Assembly (NCBI RefSeq): GCF_034350045.1
Contig: NZ_CP133781.1
Span: forward strand, 4,388,501 to 4,452,500
DNA from: Pseudomonas sp. CCI4.2
GTDB lineage: Bacteria; Pseudomonadota; Gammaproteobacteria; Pseudomonadales; Pseudomonadaceae
Length of the DNA stretch: 64,000 bases
Direction: 5' to 3'
In this document: in pieces, positions 52,504 to 62,459 of the stretch
How positions within the stretch are numbered: position 1 is the first letter of the stretch
Layout: each line of letters opens with the position of its first letter
Notes under the pieces: model-generated
What the model saw: the letters and a program-made list of their open reading frames with translations, nothing else
What the model was told of the DNA's origin: nothing
The model's database searches: none
Translations under genes and position numbers: made by a program

Positions 52504-54129
52504 ATGAATCTAAGGTCTCTCAACATCGCTCCTCGAGCCAGCCTCTGCTTTGCCCTGATTACGCTACTCGTTGTCGGTCTAGGCGTGTTTTCGTACCTTC
52601 AAATGGGAAACCTTAGAGACGCAGAACAAGCCATCGAAACAAATTGGTTACCGAGCATCAGAACCAGTGACGACATTCAGGTAGCCCTTCTGGAACTGCG
52701 GTTATCCGCCACCCGCCTGCTGAGTTCGCGCAACGGCGAGGAGCGCGCCAGCACAACTCAACAGATCACCAAGGCCCGCTCAGCGCTGGCGGAGCGCCTT
52801 GATTACTATCGCGCGAACCTGATCTCAAGCGACGCAGAACGCACACTGTTCAATGACACCGCTGCGCTGATGACACGCTACATCGAAGGCACCACTCAAT
52901 TGGAGGAAGTCAGTGCTAACGACACTGAGCAAGCCGTTGCTTTTGCTAACGGTGAACTGCGTCAGCGAGCATTAGCGATACAGACCAAGTTATCTGAACT
53001 TCGTGAACTTAATGCACGAGGAGCCACTCAATCAGGTGTTTCCGCTAAAGCGGCCTATTCAAACAGCGTATTAGTTGTCGGCATTGTCGTTAGCGTCTCG
53101 GTGATCATGACCATTGTTCTGGCCTTGCTGTTAACCCGAAGTATCGTCACGCCTATTAACGAGTCGTTGCAGTTGGCACAAGGCATTGCCGAAGGCGACC
53201 TGACGCAGCCAATTACTATTAGCGGCACCGATGAAGCTTCTCGTTTAACCGCAGCCTTGGCCCAGATGCAAACAAGTCTGCGGGACACTATCCAGGAAAT
53301 CGCCAAGTCTTCTACTCAATTGAGTGACGCGGCGGTTGAAATGACGACCATTACCGAAGCCGCCAGCAAAACCTTGCGCCAGCAAAACAGCGAGATTGAG
53401 CAAGCCGCCACCGCCGTTAACGAGATGAGTGCCGCGGTGGAAGAAGTGGCACAAAACGCAACGTCCACTTCTGAGGCTGCACGTGAGTCCACCGAGTCCG
53501 CCAGGACAGGAAACCTGCGCGTTGGTGATACCTTAAAGGCTATCAACACCCTGACGGCTCAAGTTGAAGTCACCTCGGAACAGATCCAAGGCCTGGCCGG
53601 TCAGGCGCAAGACATCAGCAAAGTGCTGAGTGTGATTCGTGCGATAGCCCAACAAACCAACCTGCTGGCGCTAAACGCCGCGATCGAAGCAGCACGTGCA
53701 GGCGAACAAGGACGAGGCTTTGCCGTGGTCGCCGATGAGGTCCGTGCACTGGCGCACCGCACGCACACCTCAACCCAGGAAATCGAAGAAATGATTTCTG
53801 CCATTCAGCAGCAAAGTGTTTCTGCGGTCACCGCCATGCAACTCAGCGCGGACTTGGCCCATGAGACCAAACAGGCTGCTGACGAAGCCGGGCGCTCACT
53901 GGAATCCATCACCCACTCAGTGCGCCAAATCGATGACCGTAATTCGCAAATCGCCACGGCGTCCGAAGAGCAAGCCAGCGTCGCCCGCGAGGTGGACCGC
54001 AACTTAACCAGTATCCGCGACCTGGCCATCCAGAGTGATCACGGCACCCGCCAGACCCTCCATGCCAGTAACGAGCTGTCGCGCCTCGCGGTGGGGCTCC
54101 ACCAAATGGTCCAGCGCTTCAGAGTCTGA
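52504..54129 (+). CDS. Methyl-accepting chemotaxis protein
   Basis: A 541-residue transmembrane chemoreceptor. Helix 1 near residues 12-30, a four-helix-bundle periplasmic sensor (MGNLRDAEQAIETNWLPSIR… DDIQVALLELRLSATRLLSS), helix 2 near 190-212 and a HAMP domain (LTRSIVTPINESLQLAQGIA). The signalling hairpin tip is QTNLLALNAAIEAARAGEQG. The ends carry likely methylation helices. No C-terminal NWETF-type CheR tether is present. Monocistronic. Ligand unknown. Confidence 0.95.
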   Translation: MNLRSLNIAPRASLCFALITLLVVGLGVFSYLQMGNLRDAEQAIETNWLPSIRTSDDIQVALLELRLSATRLLSSRNGEERASTTQQITKARSALAERLDYYRANLISSDAERTLFNDTAALMTRYIEGTTQLEEVSANDTEQAVAFANGELRQRALAIQTKLSELRELNARGATQSGVSAKAAYSNSVLVVGIVVSVSVIMTIVLALLLTRSIVTPINESLQLAQGIAEGDLTQPITISGTDEASRLTAALAQMQTSLRDTIQEIAKSSTQLSDAAVEMTTITEAASKTLRQQNSEIEQAATAVNEMSAAVEEVAQNATSTSEAARESTESARTGNLRVGDTLKAINTLTAQVEVTSEQIQGLAGQAQDISKVLSVIRAIAQQTNLLALNAAIEAARAGEQGRGFAVVADEVRALAHRTHTSTQEIEEMISAIQQQSVSAVTAMQLSADLAHETKQAADEAGRSLESITHSVRQIDDRNSQIATASEEQASVAREVDRNLTSIRDLAIQSDHGTRQTLHASNELSRLAVGLHQMVQRFRV

Positions 54130-54162
54130 TAAGGCTCGGTGAATGAGGGTTTAGAACCCTCT

Positions 54163-56160
54163 TCACAGGTTCTTCAGCGGATTGCCCAAGTCCTTGATGT
54201 ACTGACCACCCAACGCAGCAGCGGCGATGGAGTTAAGGTGCGTGCCGTCGGTGGTGAAAATGATATTTCCGCTGACCATAGGGCTGCACTCAGGGGCGCA
54301 GAGTTCGTCGTTAGGGTCGATCAGCACCACGGCGGGGTACTTGGCTTTGATCTTGTATTCGATGCGCTGAGAATGGGTTTCGGCGGGCTTGAATCTGATG
54401 GCTTGCAGGTCCAGATGATGAAGCTTCATCAGCCGCAGTTCATTGACTTTAACCCGCCCGACTTCGGCAAACGGCTGGGCAACGATCACCACTTTCACCC
54501 CGGCCGCCAGCAATTCACCCACCGCATTGAAATAGTACTGATCCATTTTTTCGGTCAGGTCTTCAAGTTGAGTGTTATGGATGCTGTAACGCGGGTTTTG
54601 ATGGTCATAGGCGTTCCAGAAGTTCGACAGAATGGCAATCCGTTGCTTCTTGGCGAACTCGAACCTGTCCGTGGAGTATTTGAGGATCGCCGCCTCCGCT
54701 TCCGGAGACAGTTGGCTTTGAATGTCCATGACAAATACCCCAGGAATAGAGGGCATCGAACTCATCGTCGTGTCGTGAATCATCAAGCCCGCATCGGCAG
54801 CCAGGGCGTTAATGAAGGGCGCATAGGCGTTGGCAAATGAGTCGCCGATCAACACCCCATCAATGGACTTTTTATTGGCGCCCAAATGGCATTCCTCAAT
54901 ATTGCCAATTTTCGCGGCCTCCATGCAGTTGCTGCGCATGACGTGAGATGTGTTCTGTTCCTGGAGTTCCGCCACCGCCATGTCAGCCTCTGAACGGAAA
55001 CCGTCAAACCTAACCATGAGCAATGCGACCACGACAATGGCCGCCGATGGCACTAGATAAAGGGATAAGAACACTTTCTGAAACTGCCCCGACTTAATGG
55101 CCCTGAACGGTTTTTCGACCCAGTGATAACTCACACAGGACGCCGCAAAAGCGCCCGCCAGAAGCAGCGTCGAATTCAATGGCGTCAGCGCAATGCCACG
55201 GTATTCGGCGAGGATTAATACGGGCCAATGCCACAAGTACAACGAGTAAGAAATCTTGCCGACATAGGTCACAGGCGCCAGGCTTAGCCATCGATTGACG
55301 ATTCCCGGCTGGGGCCCCATTGCGCAAGCAATGATCAACGCCGCGCCCAAACACACCGGCAACGCATCAATTCCCGGAAAGCCCGAACCCTCGTTCAGCA
55401 TGAACGCGCTGGCGATGATCAATCCCAACCCGACCACCGAGTACAGCGTTGGGTAACGGATGTACCGAGCGATTTTGTCGGATGCGATGGACAGGTAGCT
55501 GCCAATCAATAATTCAAAGAACCGAAACGGCAGTAACAAATAGGCCGCATTTCGGTGATGGTGCGAGAACACCTCTGACAGCCCCAACGACAGCAGGAAA
55601 ATTCCCGCAATAATCCACGTCGGCGAAACCCGGCGCCTGAGTTTGAACAAGACAATAAGGATGATCGGCCAGAACACATAGAACTGTTCTTCCACCGAAA
55701 TCGACCACGTGTGCAGCAACGGTTCATAACCGGCCGAGCCGAAATAACCGGTGCCAAACAGAAAATACACATTGCTGAGTCCGATCAACGAATAAATGGC
55801 GCTTTTCGCAAACGAAATCAGCTCATCGGCAAACAGAAAGTGACTGCAATATAAAAATAACCAAAACAACAGAAATAAATAAGCGGGCAATAGCCGCTTG
55901 ATTCGTCGTTCGTAAAAGGAACGAAATTTAAAGGTGCCAGCGCTAATTTCCGGGTGAATGATTGAGGTGATCAAGTAGCCGGAAATAACGTAAAACACAT
56001 CCACCCCAACGAACCCGCCCCACACCGGGAACTTGGCGTGATACAGCGCGACAAGCACCACTGCAATAGCACGAAGGCCATCAATATCCGGTCGGTAGCC
56101 GCAGATCCGGGTTGGCTTGGTGGTTTTTGCCCCGTCGTCGTCGTCGCGCATCAATGGCAT
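54163..56160 (-). CDS. OafA-like acyltransferase with C-terminal SGNH domain
   Basis: A 665-residue membrane O-acyltransferase. The N-terminal Acyl_transf_3 domain has about 10 helices and the hallmark start YRPDIDGLRAIAVVLVALYH with VGVDVFYVISGYLIT and HTWSISVEEQFYVFWPIIL. The C-terminal SGNH domain has GDSFANAYAPFI (block I), SNFWNAY and TDGTHLN (block V). Known relatives acetylate O-antigen, peptidoglycan or exopolysaccharide using both domains. AGGGAG precedes the ATG. Stands alone, convergent with the MCP gene. The target glycan is unknown. Confidence 0.93.
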   Translation of the reverse strand: MPLMRDDDDGAKTTKPTRICGYRPDIDGLRAIAVVLVALYHAKFPVWGGFVGVDVFYVISGYLITSIIHPEISAGTFKFRSFYERRIKRLLPAYLFLLFWLFLYCSHFLFADELISFAKSAIYSLIGLSNVYFLFGTGYFGSAGYEPLLHTWSISVEEQFYVFWPIILIVLFKLRRRVSPTWIIAGIFLLSLGLSEVFSHHHRNAAYLLLPFRFFELLIGSYLSIASDKIARYIRYPTLYSVVGLGLIIASAFMLNEGSGFPGIDALPVCLGAALIIACAMGPQPGIVNRWLSLAPVTYVGKISYSLYLWHWPVLILAEYRGIALTPLNSTLLLAGAFAASCVSYHWVEKPFRAIKSGQFQKVFLSLYLVPSAAIVVVALLMVRFDGFRSEADMAVAELQEQNTSHVMRSNCMEAAKIGNIEECHLGANKKSIDGVLIGDSFANAYAPFINALAADAGLMIHDTTMSSMPSIPGVFVMDIQSQLSPEAEAAILKYSTDRFEFAKKQRIAILSNFWNAYDHQNPRYSIHNTQLEDLTEKMDQYYFNAVGELLAAGVKVVIVAQPFAEVGRVKVNELRLMKLHHLDLQAIRFKPAETHSQRIEYKIKAKYPAVVLIDPNDELCAPECSPMVSGNIIFTTDGTHLNSIAAAALGGQYIKDLGNPLKNL

Positions 56161-56416
56161 CCATTTAACTCCCTGTTGTCATAGTTATCGGTGAGTTAAA
56201 GCGGCTGCGCTGCGCAAGAGAAATTAAATATTGCTATTGTCCAACCCCGCAAGCATTGAGGGCTGGCGTCAGTTCGATGACTGCGATTAATAAACATGAT
56301 CGCTTATTCGCACACGGCATTTTGTCCATTCAAACGCAATGAACTCGATCGAGATCATGCCAAATGGATACACTTGTCCATGCTGCGTTGTTGGTTATTT
56401 AATGAGGAAAATTCGA

Positions 56417-56995
56417 ATGTCGTTTTTCAGCAAGAACACCGTTGTCATGGCGCTGAGCCTGACGGCACTGTTGGCCGGCATCAGCAGCTACGCCGCGACC
56501 CCTGCGGCTGCGGCCACCAAACTGTCGACGCTGGGGGGCAAATTCGCCTTTAGCTTGCCTAGGGGCTACATCGCCCGCCCGTTGCCGCCTGGCGATGCGA
56601 AAAACGGAACAGCCGGGGCGACGGGGACGATGTACGTCAACAAGGACGAAAAGCGCGTGATAATCGCGGCTGAAAACGCCCTCCCGAATGGCCTGAAGGC
56701 GAGCGATAACGACGATGTATTTCTCGACAACTCGGTGGCTGGCTTCGTGCGTCAGCAGAGTGAAGCCCTGCCTGGCTTCAAGCAAACCAGCGAAAACAGA
56801 ATGACCATCAAAGGGCTGGGCATCCGCGAGATTGACAGCACGGCCACCATGGGCGGCGGCAACACCCTGAACACCACCTTCCTGTCCGGTTCGGGCAACC
56901 ATATGTCAGTGGTTCAAGTGGTCTCGCGGGCCGATGATCAGGCCGGACATAGCGCGCTGATCAAACGAATCATCGAAGGCTTGAAAGCTCGCTGA
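56417..56995 (+). CDS. DcrB-like exported protein
   Basis: A 192-residue protein with a signal peptide (VVMALSLTALLAGISSYAA). The mature part resembles the DcrB/PsbP-like fold: GGKFAFSLPRGYIARPLPP, TGTMYVNKDEKRVIIAAEN and MSVVQVVSRADDQA near the end. GAGGA lies eight bases before the chosen ATG; an in-frame ATG five codons earlier is possible. The 256 bp upstream separates it from the divergent acyltransferase. Known: E. coli DcrB is linked to lipoprotein maturation and phage sensitivity; whether this copy shares that role is unknown. Confidence 0.75.
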   Translation: MSFFSKNTVVMALSLTALLAGISSYAATPAAAATKLSTLGGKFAFSLPRGYIARPLPPGDAKNGTAGATGTMYVNKDEKRVIIAAENALPNGLKASDNDDVFLDNSVAGFVRQQSEALPGFKQTSENRMTIKGLGIREIDSTATMGGGNTLNTTFLSGSGNHMSVVQVVSRADDQAGHSALIKRIIEGLKAR

Positions 56996-57011
56996 GCTTT
57001 GGCCAACCCAC

Positions 57012-57656
57012 TTACGATTTGGCGTTAAGCAAGGTGTAAAGCGAAGCGTCGAATTGTTCTAGCGCGTCGACCTGTACGACGCGTTGCCCATTGATCTCGG
57101 CCGCCACTTCAGGTGCAGACTTTCTAAGCGCCCACACGGGCGAGAGGTCTTTGCCGGCGTGGCCTTCGGCTTTACCGATGTAGTTCAGTTGAGCATCAAA
57201 GAACTCGGCAACAATACTGGCCTGTACGTCGGGGCTGCGGGGTGTCACGAGCACGTTGCTGGTGTCGAGTAACACGATGACATCAGGCCTGGCGGCCATC
57301 AGCGCATCCAGGTTGTCGTAGAAATTAACCGACGCGAACTGGGCCTGCAGTGAGGTCGTCAACCAGTCGATGGCCAACGCGGGGTCAGAACTGGAGACAA
57401 ACGCTCGTTGTATTTCTTCATCGAGTTGTTGACTGTTTTGGGCGACCGCATGGTAACGCTTAAGGTAAGCCAGATTAGTCACAGTGTTTTCACTGAAGAC
57501 AACGCCAACCGATTGGGTGTGTTTCAACGCAACGCCCGAAGCTTGGGTCGCCGCTCTGAACACGCCGTCCTTATTGTCGTAGGACTGAGCAGCACCGGTA
57601 GCACAACCGGCCAACACGACCACAAGGGCAAGCAACGCTGCAATTCGAATCTTCAT
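57012..57656 (-). CDS. Uncharacterised lipoprotein
   Basis: A 214-residue protein with a lipobox (VVVLAGC; lipidated Cys at about residue 18). The mature part alternates helices and strands: HTQSVGVVFSENTVTNLAYLKRY, DEEIQRAFVSSSDPALAIDWL and DALMAARPDVIVLLDTSNVLVTPRS. The last segment recalls proteins that combine with TolB- or CsgG-like domains, but no family is claimed. GGAG precedes the ATG by six bases. Convergent with the DcrB-like gene. Confidence 0.75.
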   Translation of the reverse strand: MKIRIAALLALVVVLAGCATGAAQSYDNKDGVFRAATQASGVALKHTQSVGVVFSENTVTNLAYLKRYHAVAQNSQQLDEEIQRAFVSSSDPALAIDWLTTSLQAQFASVNFYDNLDALMAARPDVIVLLDTSNVLVTPRSPDVQASIVAEFFDAQLNYIGKAEGHAGKDLSPVWALRKSAPEVAAEINGQRVVQVDALEQFDASLYTLLNAKS

Positions 57657-57935
57657 GTACGTCTCCAAGGCCTCGGTTGGCAGAACGCCATCCTGAACCT
57701 TCTTTCGGAAAAGCCCCCGTCTCAAATAGTGATGGTCAGTATCGACTAAACAGATAGTGGTCAGGTTTGCAATGCGGCGCGTACGCACACTGTAAATATC
57801 CACACTGGCGCCGACGATTCAACACAACCCATCACCGCCTATTCATGCGCTGGATTGTGTGCTCATCCGCGTTTGTCTTTCGCGATCACCCGCCTAAGAT
57901 CCCTGCTCCTGCCCGTCAAAAACAAGAAGAGCTGC

Positions 57936-60900
57936 ATGAACCCAGACGCCATGCGTTGCCTGTTGATCGCCAATCGCGGCGAGATCGCCATTCGTATTGC
58001 CCGCGCGGCTGCCGAGATGGGTATCCGCAGCGTCGCGGTATACGCTGAAGATGACGCAACGTCGCTGCACTGCCAAAAAGCCGATGTCGCCGTTGCGCTC
58101 AACGGCCGTGGTGCAGCAGCCTATTTGGATCAACAGCAATTGATCGACCTTGCGCTGGCCAATGGCTGCGACGCGCTGCACCCCGGCTATGGGTTCCTTA
58201 GTGAAAACCCTGCGTTCGCCCGCCTGTGCCTTGAGGCGGGCATCTGCTTTGTCGGGCCCACGCCCGACACCCTGGCACTGTTCGGCGACAAAACCCAAGC
58301 CCGCGCCCTGGCCCAACGCTGCGGCGTGCCGCTGGCCCAAGGCAGTAACCGCGCCACCACACTGAAAGAAGCTGAAGCGTTTCTCGCCCACGGCCCGATC
58401 ATGCTTAAAGCCTTGGTCGGCGGTGGAGGTAGGGGCATGCGCGTGGTGCATCAGCCCGGCGAATTGGCCCAAGCCTTCGAGCGCTGCCAATCCGAAGCGC
58501 GCTCGGCCTTCGGCAGCGATGCGCTGTACGTCGAACGCCTGATCGAAAACGCCCGGCATATTGAAGTTCAGGTACTGGGCGATGGTGAGCGCGTGGTTCA
58601 CCTGTGGGAGCGCGATTGCTCGCTTCAGCGGCGCCAGCAAAAGGTCATCGAGATTGCCCCGAGCCCCGGCCTTGATCCTCTGCTGCGTCAACGTATTCTC
58701 GACGCAGCCTTGACCTTGGCCAGTGCCACGCACTATCGCGGAGTCGGTACGTTCGAATTTCTGGTGGACGACGCCACCGGCGAGTTTGTATTCATGGAAG
58801 CCAACCCACGTATTCAGGTCGAGCACACCATCACCGAAGCCATTACCGGTGTCGACTTGGTGCAAACGCAACTGCAAATAGCCATGGGCGCCACGCTGCT
58901 TGAGCTGGGTTTAACCGAGCCGGTCACACCGCGCGGCGTCGCCATCCAGCTGCGGATCAACCTGGAAAGCATGCAAGCAGATGGCAGCGTTCGCGCCAGC
59001 GGTGGGGTTATCAGGGTGTACGAACCGCCCACCGGCCAAGGCATTCGGGTCGATGGCTACGGCTATTGCGGTTATACGAGCAACCCCGGTTACGACTCAT
59101 TGCTGGCCAAACTGATCGTCCACGGCGATGACTATACCGTTGCCCTGCGTCGCGCCTACCGAGCCGTGTGTGAGTTCCGTCTGGAAGGCGTGGCCAGCAA
59201 TATCGGTTTTCTGCAAAACCTGCTGCGTCGACCCGAACTGGCGAGTAATCGCCTTGATACGCGCTTTATCGAGCGGCACATCGGTGAACTGCTGAACACC
59301 TCGGCCTCAGAGCATCGCACGCTGTTCTTCAGCAGTCGTGCCCTGCCCGACGCCCCACTGCACACGCAAATGACGGCGCCCGCCGGTTGCCTGTCGTTGA
59401 GTACGCCGAGCCAAGGCGTATTGGTCTGTTTTGAAGTGGCGGTGGGCGATGCCATTGCCGTCGGCGAACCCATCGCCGTTCTCGAAGCCATGAAAATGGA
59501 GTTCGTGGTCAAGGCCAGCCACAGCGGCATTGTCCATACCCTGGTCATCGCGCCGGGCGACAGCGTCTTCGAAGGCACCGCGCTGCTGTTCATCGAGCCG
59601 GCCGATGTCGACCCCGGCGCCGTCTTCACCGAAGAAAGCCTCGACCTCGATCACCTGCGCGCCGATTTGGCCGAAGTGCTCGAACGCCACGCCCTTACCG
59701 GCGACGCCCGCCGCCCCGAAGCCGTGGCCCGGCGCCGCAAGACCGGGCAGCGCACCGCCCGCGAAAACCTCGACCATTTAATCGATGCCGACAGCTTCAT
59801 TGAATACGGCACCCTTGCGCTGGCCGCCCAACGCCGCCGTCGCTCAGTTGAAGACTTGATTCAGCAAAGCCCGGCAGACGGCCTGATCGCCGGAATCGGC
59901 ACGGTCAACGCGCAGCAGTTTGGCAACGAAGCCGCACGCTGCATGGTCATCGCTTACGACTACACGGTGTTCGCCGGCACTCAAGGGGTGATAAATCACA
60001 AAAAAACCGACCGCATGCTCAACCTCGCCGAACAGTGGCGATTGCCGTTGATACTGTTTGCCGAAGGTGGCGGCGGACGACCGGGAGATACCGATTTCGT
60101 TGGCGTGGCCGGGCTCGATTGCCACACCTTCGTCGGCATGGCCAAGCTCTCCGGTTTGGTGCCGCTGATTGGCGTGGTCTCCGGTCGTTGCTTTGCCGGT
60201 AATGCCGCGCTGCTGGGCTGCTGCAACGTGATCATCGCCACCCGTAACGCCAGCATTGGCATGGCCGGGCCGGCGATGATCGAGGGCGGTGGGCTTGGCA
60301 GCTTCCGCGCTGAAGACGTCGGCCCGACCTCCGTGCAAGCGCCCAACGGGGTGATCGACGTGTTGGTGGAAGACGAGGCTGAAGCGGTTGAGGTTGCCCA
60401 ACGTTACCTGTCGTATTTCCAGGGCACGTTGAGCCAATGGGCATGCGCCGACCAACGCGCGTTGCGACAACTGATCCCGGAAAACCGCCTGCGCGCCTAC
60501 GACATTCGCGGGCTGATCGAGACCTTGGCCGACAGCGGCTCAGTGCTTGAACTTCGGCATCAATTCGCGCCGGGAATGCTCACGGCGTTGATCCGTATCG
60601 AAGGTCGAGCATTCGGGTTGCTGGCCAACAACCCCATGCACTTGGGTGGCGCTATCGACGCGCAATCCGGGGACAAGGCCGCGCGCTTCATGCAGCTTTG
60701 CGAAGCGTTCGACCTGCCGATGGTTTCACTGTGTGACACCCCCGGTTTCATGGTCGGCCCAGATGCAGAAAAACAGGCCACGGTGCGCCACGTTTCGCGC
60801 ATGTTCGTCACCGCCGCGAGCCTGACGGTGCCGTTTTTCACCGTTGTCCTGCGCAAGGGTTACGGCCTCGGCGCCCAAGCCATGGCGGCCGGCAGTTTTC

Positions 60901-61214
60901 ATTCGCCCCTGTTCACCCTCGCGTGGCCCAGCGCTGAATTCGGCGCCATGGGCCTCGAAGGCGCGGTGCGGCTGGGCTTTGCTAAAGAACTGGCCGCGCT
61001 GGAAAACCTCGAAGAACGCCAGCAACTGTTCGACAAGATGGTCGCCAAGGCCTACCAGAACGGCAAGGCGATCAACATGGCCAGCTTCTTGGAAATCGAT
61101 GCCGTGATCGACCCCCAAGAAACCCGCCGCTGGCTCACACGCGGGGTCAACGCAGTGCCGGGTAAACCAGCGGCACCCATCGATAAAAAACGCGGGTTTG
61201 TGGACACTTGGTGA
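57936..61214 (+). CDS. Single-chain biotin-dependent acyl-CoA carboxylase (BC-BCCP-CT fusion)
   Basis: A 1092-residue multidomain enzyme. Order seen: biotin carboxylase (LIANRGEIAIRIARAAAEMG; ATP-grasp LKALVGGGGRGMRVV; EANPRIQVEHTITEAITG), biotinyl domain with Lys520 in VLEAMKMEF, then carboxyltransferase N and C parts (RKTGQRTARENLDHLID; GRCFAGNAALLGC; DTPGFMVGPDAEKQATVRH; GSFHSPLFTLAWPSAEFGAMG). All catalytic steps of an acyl-CoA carboxylase are in one chain, as in long-chain acyl-CoA carboxylases, whereas Pseudomonas ACC and the leucine and geranyl enzymes use separate subunits. ATG at 57936 chosen; upstream codons are not conserved-looking. Substrate unknown. Several long opposite-strand frames are shadows. 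Confidence 0.92.
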   Translation: MNPDAMRCLLIANRGEIAIRIARAAAEMGIRSVAVYAEDDATSLHCQKADVAVALNGRGAAAYLDQQQLIDLALANGCDALHPGYGFLSENPAFARLCLEAGICFVGPTPDTLALFGDKTQARALAQRCGVPLAQGSNRATTLKEAEAFLAHGPIMLKALVGGGGRGMRVVHQPGELAQAFERCQSEARSAFGSDALYVERLIENARHIEVQVLGDGERVVHLWERDCSLQRRQQKVIEIAPSPGLDPLLRQRILDAALTLASATHYRGVGTFEFLVDDATGEFVFMEANPRIQVEHTITEAITGVDLVQTQLQIAMGATLLELGLTEPVTPRGVAIQLRINLESMQADGSVRASGGVIRVYEPPTGQGIRVDGYGYCGYTSNPGYDSLLAKLIVHGDDYTVALRRAYRAVCEFRLEGVASNIGFLQNLLRRPELASNRLDTRFIERHIGELLNTSASEHRTLFFSSRALPDAPLHTQMTAPAGCLSLSTPSQGVLVCFEVAVGDAIAVGEPIAVLEAMKMEFVVKASHSGIVHTLVIAPGDSVFEGTALLFIEPADVDPGAVFTEESLDLDHLRADLAEVLERHALTGDARRPEAVARRRKTGQRTARENLDHLIDADSFIEYGTLALAAQRRRRSVEDLIQQSPADGLIAGIGTVNAQQFGNEAARCMVIAYDYTVFAGTQGVINHKKTDRMLNLAEQWRLPLILFAEGGGGRPGDTDFVGVAGLDCHTFVGMAKLSGLVPLIGVVSGRCFAGNAALLGCCNVIIATRNASIGMAGPAMIEGGGLGSFRAEDVGPTSVQAPNGVIDVLVEDEAEAVEVAQRYLSYFQGTLSQWACADQRALRQLIPENRLRAYDIRGLIETLADSGSVLELRHQFAPGMLTALIRIEGRAFGLLANNPMHLGGAIDAQSGDKAARFMQLCEAFDLPMVSLCDTPGFMVGPDAEKQATVRHVSRMFVTAASLTVPFFTVVLRKGYGLGAQAMAAGSFHSPLFTLAWPSAEFGAMGLEGAVRLGFAKELAALENLEERQQLFDKMVAKAYQNGKAINMASFLEIDAVIDPQETRRWLTRGVNAVPGKPAAPIDKKRGFVDTW

Positions 61215-61551
61215 GGTCCACAGTTGGATCGCGGATTGCCCTGTGGGAACCGCTCCGGCTGCTGCATCTGTAGGAGCTGCCGAAGGCTGCGATGCGGTCG
61301 GAAGGACCTTCGCCAACACCTTGGCTACAGATGGCCGCCCGCCTACAGATCGCCCGTGAATTGAATATCAAATTGCGCAAAGAGGCCCCATGAAACCATG
61401 CGGCCGAACATGGATCGCGGATAATCTGTGGGACCAAATTTATTCGGGAAGGCTTCAGCGCGGTGCCGAAGACGAGGCGGCATCTCACGCGCAGTTCAAC
61501 CCCCTGCAGGACCCAACGTGTTGGCGAGAGGTTTAATGCGGTGTCTCAGAT
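61215..61551. repeat. Pseudomonas REP-like repeats between carboxylase and oxidase genes
   Basis: Contains TAGGAGCTGCCGAAGGCTGCG (about 61270), GCCAACACCTTGGC with CTACAG (about 61311), GTGGGACCAAATTTATTCGG (about 61430) and an inverted CCAACGTGTTGG (about 61516). These are the repeat families also found at 7522-7820 and 21247. No gene is supported here. Confidence 0.75.
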
Positions 61552-61809
61552 TCACCGCGTCGCCACCTCCCCCAGCACAAACACGAACATCACCGCCAGC
61601 CACAACAGATACAGGCACCCAAACAACTTCACCCAACCCCGTGTCCTGCCAATCCCCAGATACACCAGCAGCAGCAAACTGAACTGAGCAACCGCCGCAC
61701 TCGCCACCAGCCAGTTTTTCAGCGCCAGTGACGAACGGGCACACAGCAGTTCCAGCACTAATAAACCGATCAGCGCCGCATACACCCGCCAGGTTGTCAG
61801 TGAGTTCAT
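61552..61809 (-). CDS. Cytochrome c oxidase subunit IV-like small membrane protein
   Basis: An 85-residue protein with three predicted membrane spans (VYAALIGLLVLELLCA; WLVASAAVAQFSLLLLVYLG; LFGCLYLLWLAVMFVFVLGE). Matches the size and topology of bacterial oxidase subunit IV (COX4_pro). It starts 3 bp after the subunit III stop, so it is the last gene of the oxidase operon. The longer upstream frame is a shadow of subunit III. Confidence 0.78.
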   Translation of the reverse strand: MNSLTTWRVYAALIGLLVLELLCARSSLALKNWLVASAAVAQFSLLLLVYLGIGRTRGWVKLFGCLYLLWLAVMFVFVLGEVATR

Positions 61810-61811
61810 GC

Positions 61812-62459
61812 TCAGCGCCCGATCAGGTAAAGGGACGGGTACAGCAGCACCCAGATCGCATCCACCAAGTGCCAATACAAGGTGGTCATTTCGATGCGCA
61901 CGCTGGCCTGGGGCAATTCTAGCCAGCGACGTTTCAGCCCGACAAAAAGATGCAGCGCCAGACCTACCGCCACCAATACGTGAATGCCGTGCAGGAACGT
62001 CGCAAAGAAATACAGGTTCATGAACAACCGCGCCGACGGCAGTTTCAGTGGCGAATTCAGACCAAATCCCGGCAGCAGTCCTTCGTGAAATTCAAGGCTG
62101 TATTCAAGCAGCTTGCACCCCAGAAACCCCAGTCCAAGCGCCGCCGATAGCAACAGGTAACGCCGCAGTTTTTCCAGTTGCAAGCGCCCCGCCGCTTCCA
62201 ATGCCAGGCTCATGCACACACTGCTGGTCAACAGCAGCGCAGTATTGCCACCGGCTAATAAGTAGTGCAGTTCGGACACCGCTTCGCCCACGCCGTCTGG
62301 ATGCTCGAACCGATAAAACCAGGCGACCATGATCAAGCTGCCAAACATCATGACTTCGCTGGCAAGGAACAACCACATGCCCAGTTGTGCGGCTTCGCGT
62401 TGCTGTTTCCAGCTGACGAAGGGCTCGTCCGGATGCGGTTGCGCGTCAGAGCGGTTCAC
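61812..62459 (-). CDS. ctaE: Cytochrome c oxidase subunit III
   Basis: A 215-residue, roughly five-helix subunit III. Seen: LGMWLFLASEVMMFGSLIMVAWFYR, LHYLLAGGNTALLLTSSVCMSLAL, FFATFLHGIHVLVAVGLALH and TTLYWHLVDAIWVLLYPSLYL. A GTG start at 62459 is chosen because GGAGG lies six bases upstream; the start overlaps the subunit I end by 14 bp. Inner-membrane component of a haem-copper oxidase. Confidence 0.9.
   Translation of the reverse strand: MNRSDAQPHPDEPFVSWKQQREAAQLGMWLFLASEVMMFGSLIMVAWFYRFEHPDGVGEAVSELHYLLAGGNTALLLTSSVCMSLALEAAGRLQLEKLRRYLLLSAALGLGFLGCKLLEYSLEFHEGLLPGFGLNSPLKLPSARLFMNLYFFATFLHGIHVLVAVGLALHLFVGLKRRWLELPQASVRIEMTTLYWHLVDAIWVLLYPSLYLIGR

Noticed and set aside
54139..54840. 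Plus-strand frame of 233 codons after the MCP gene
   Set aside because: It lies opposite the SGNH half of the acyltransferase, whose motifs are complete on the minus strand.
57894..58877. Long open frames on the minus strand inside the carboxylase gene (also 59844-60470 and others)
   Set aside because: The plus-strand enzyme is complete with all motifs; the opposite frames lack ribosome sites and protein features.
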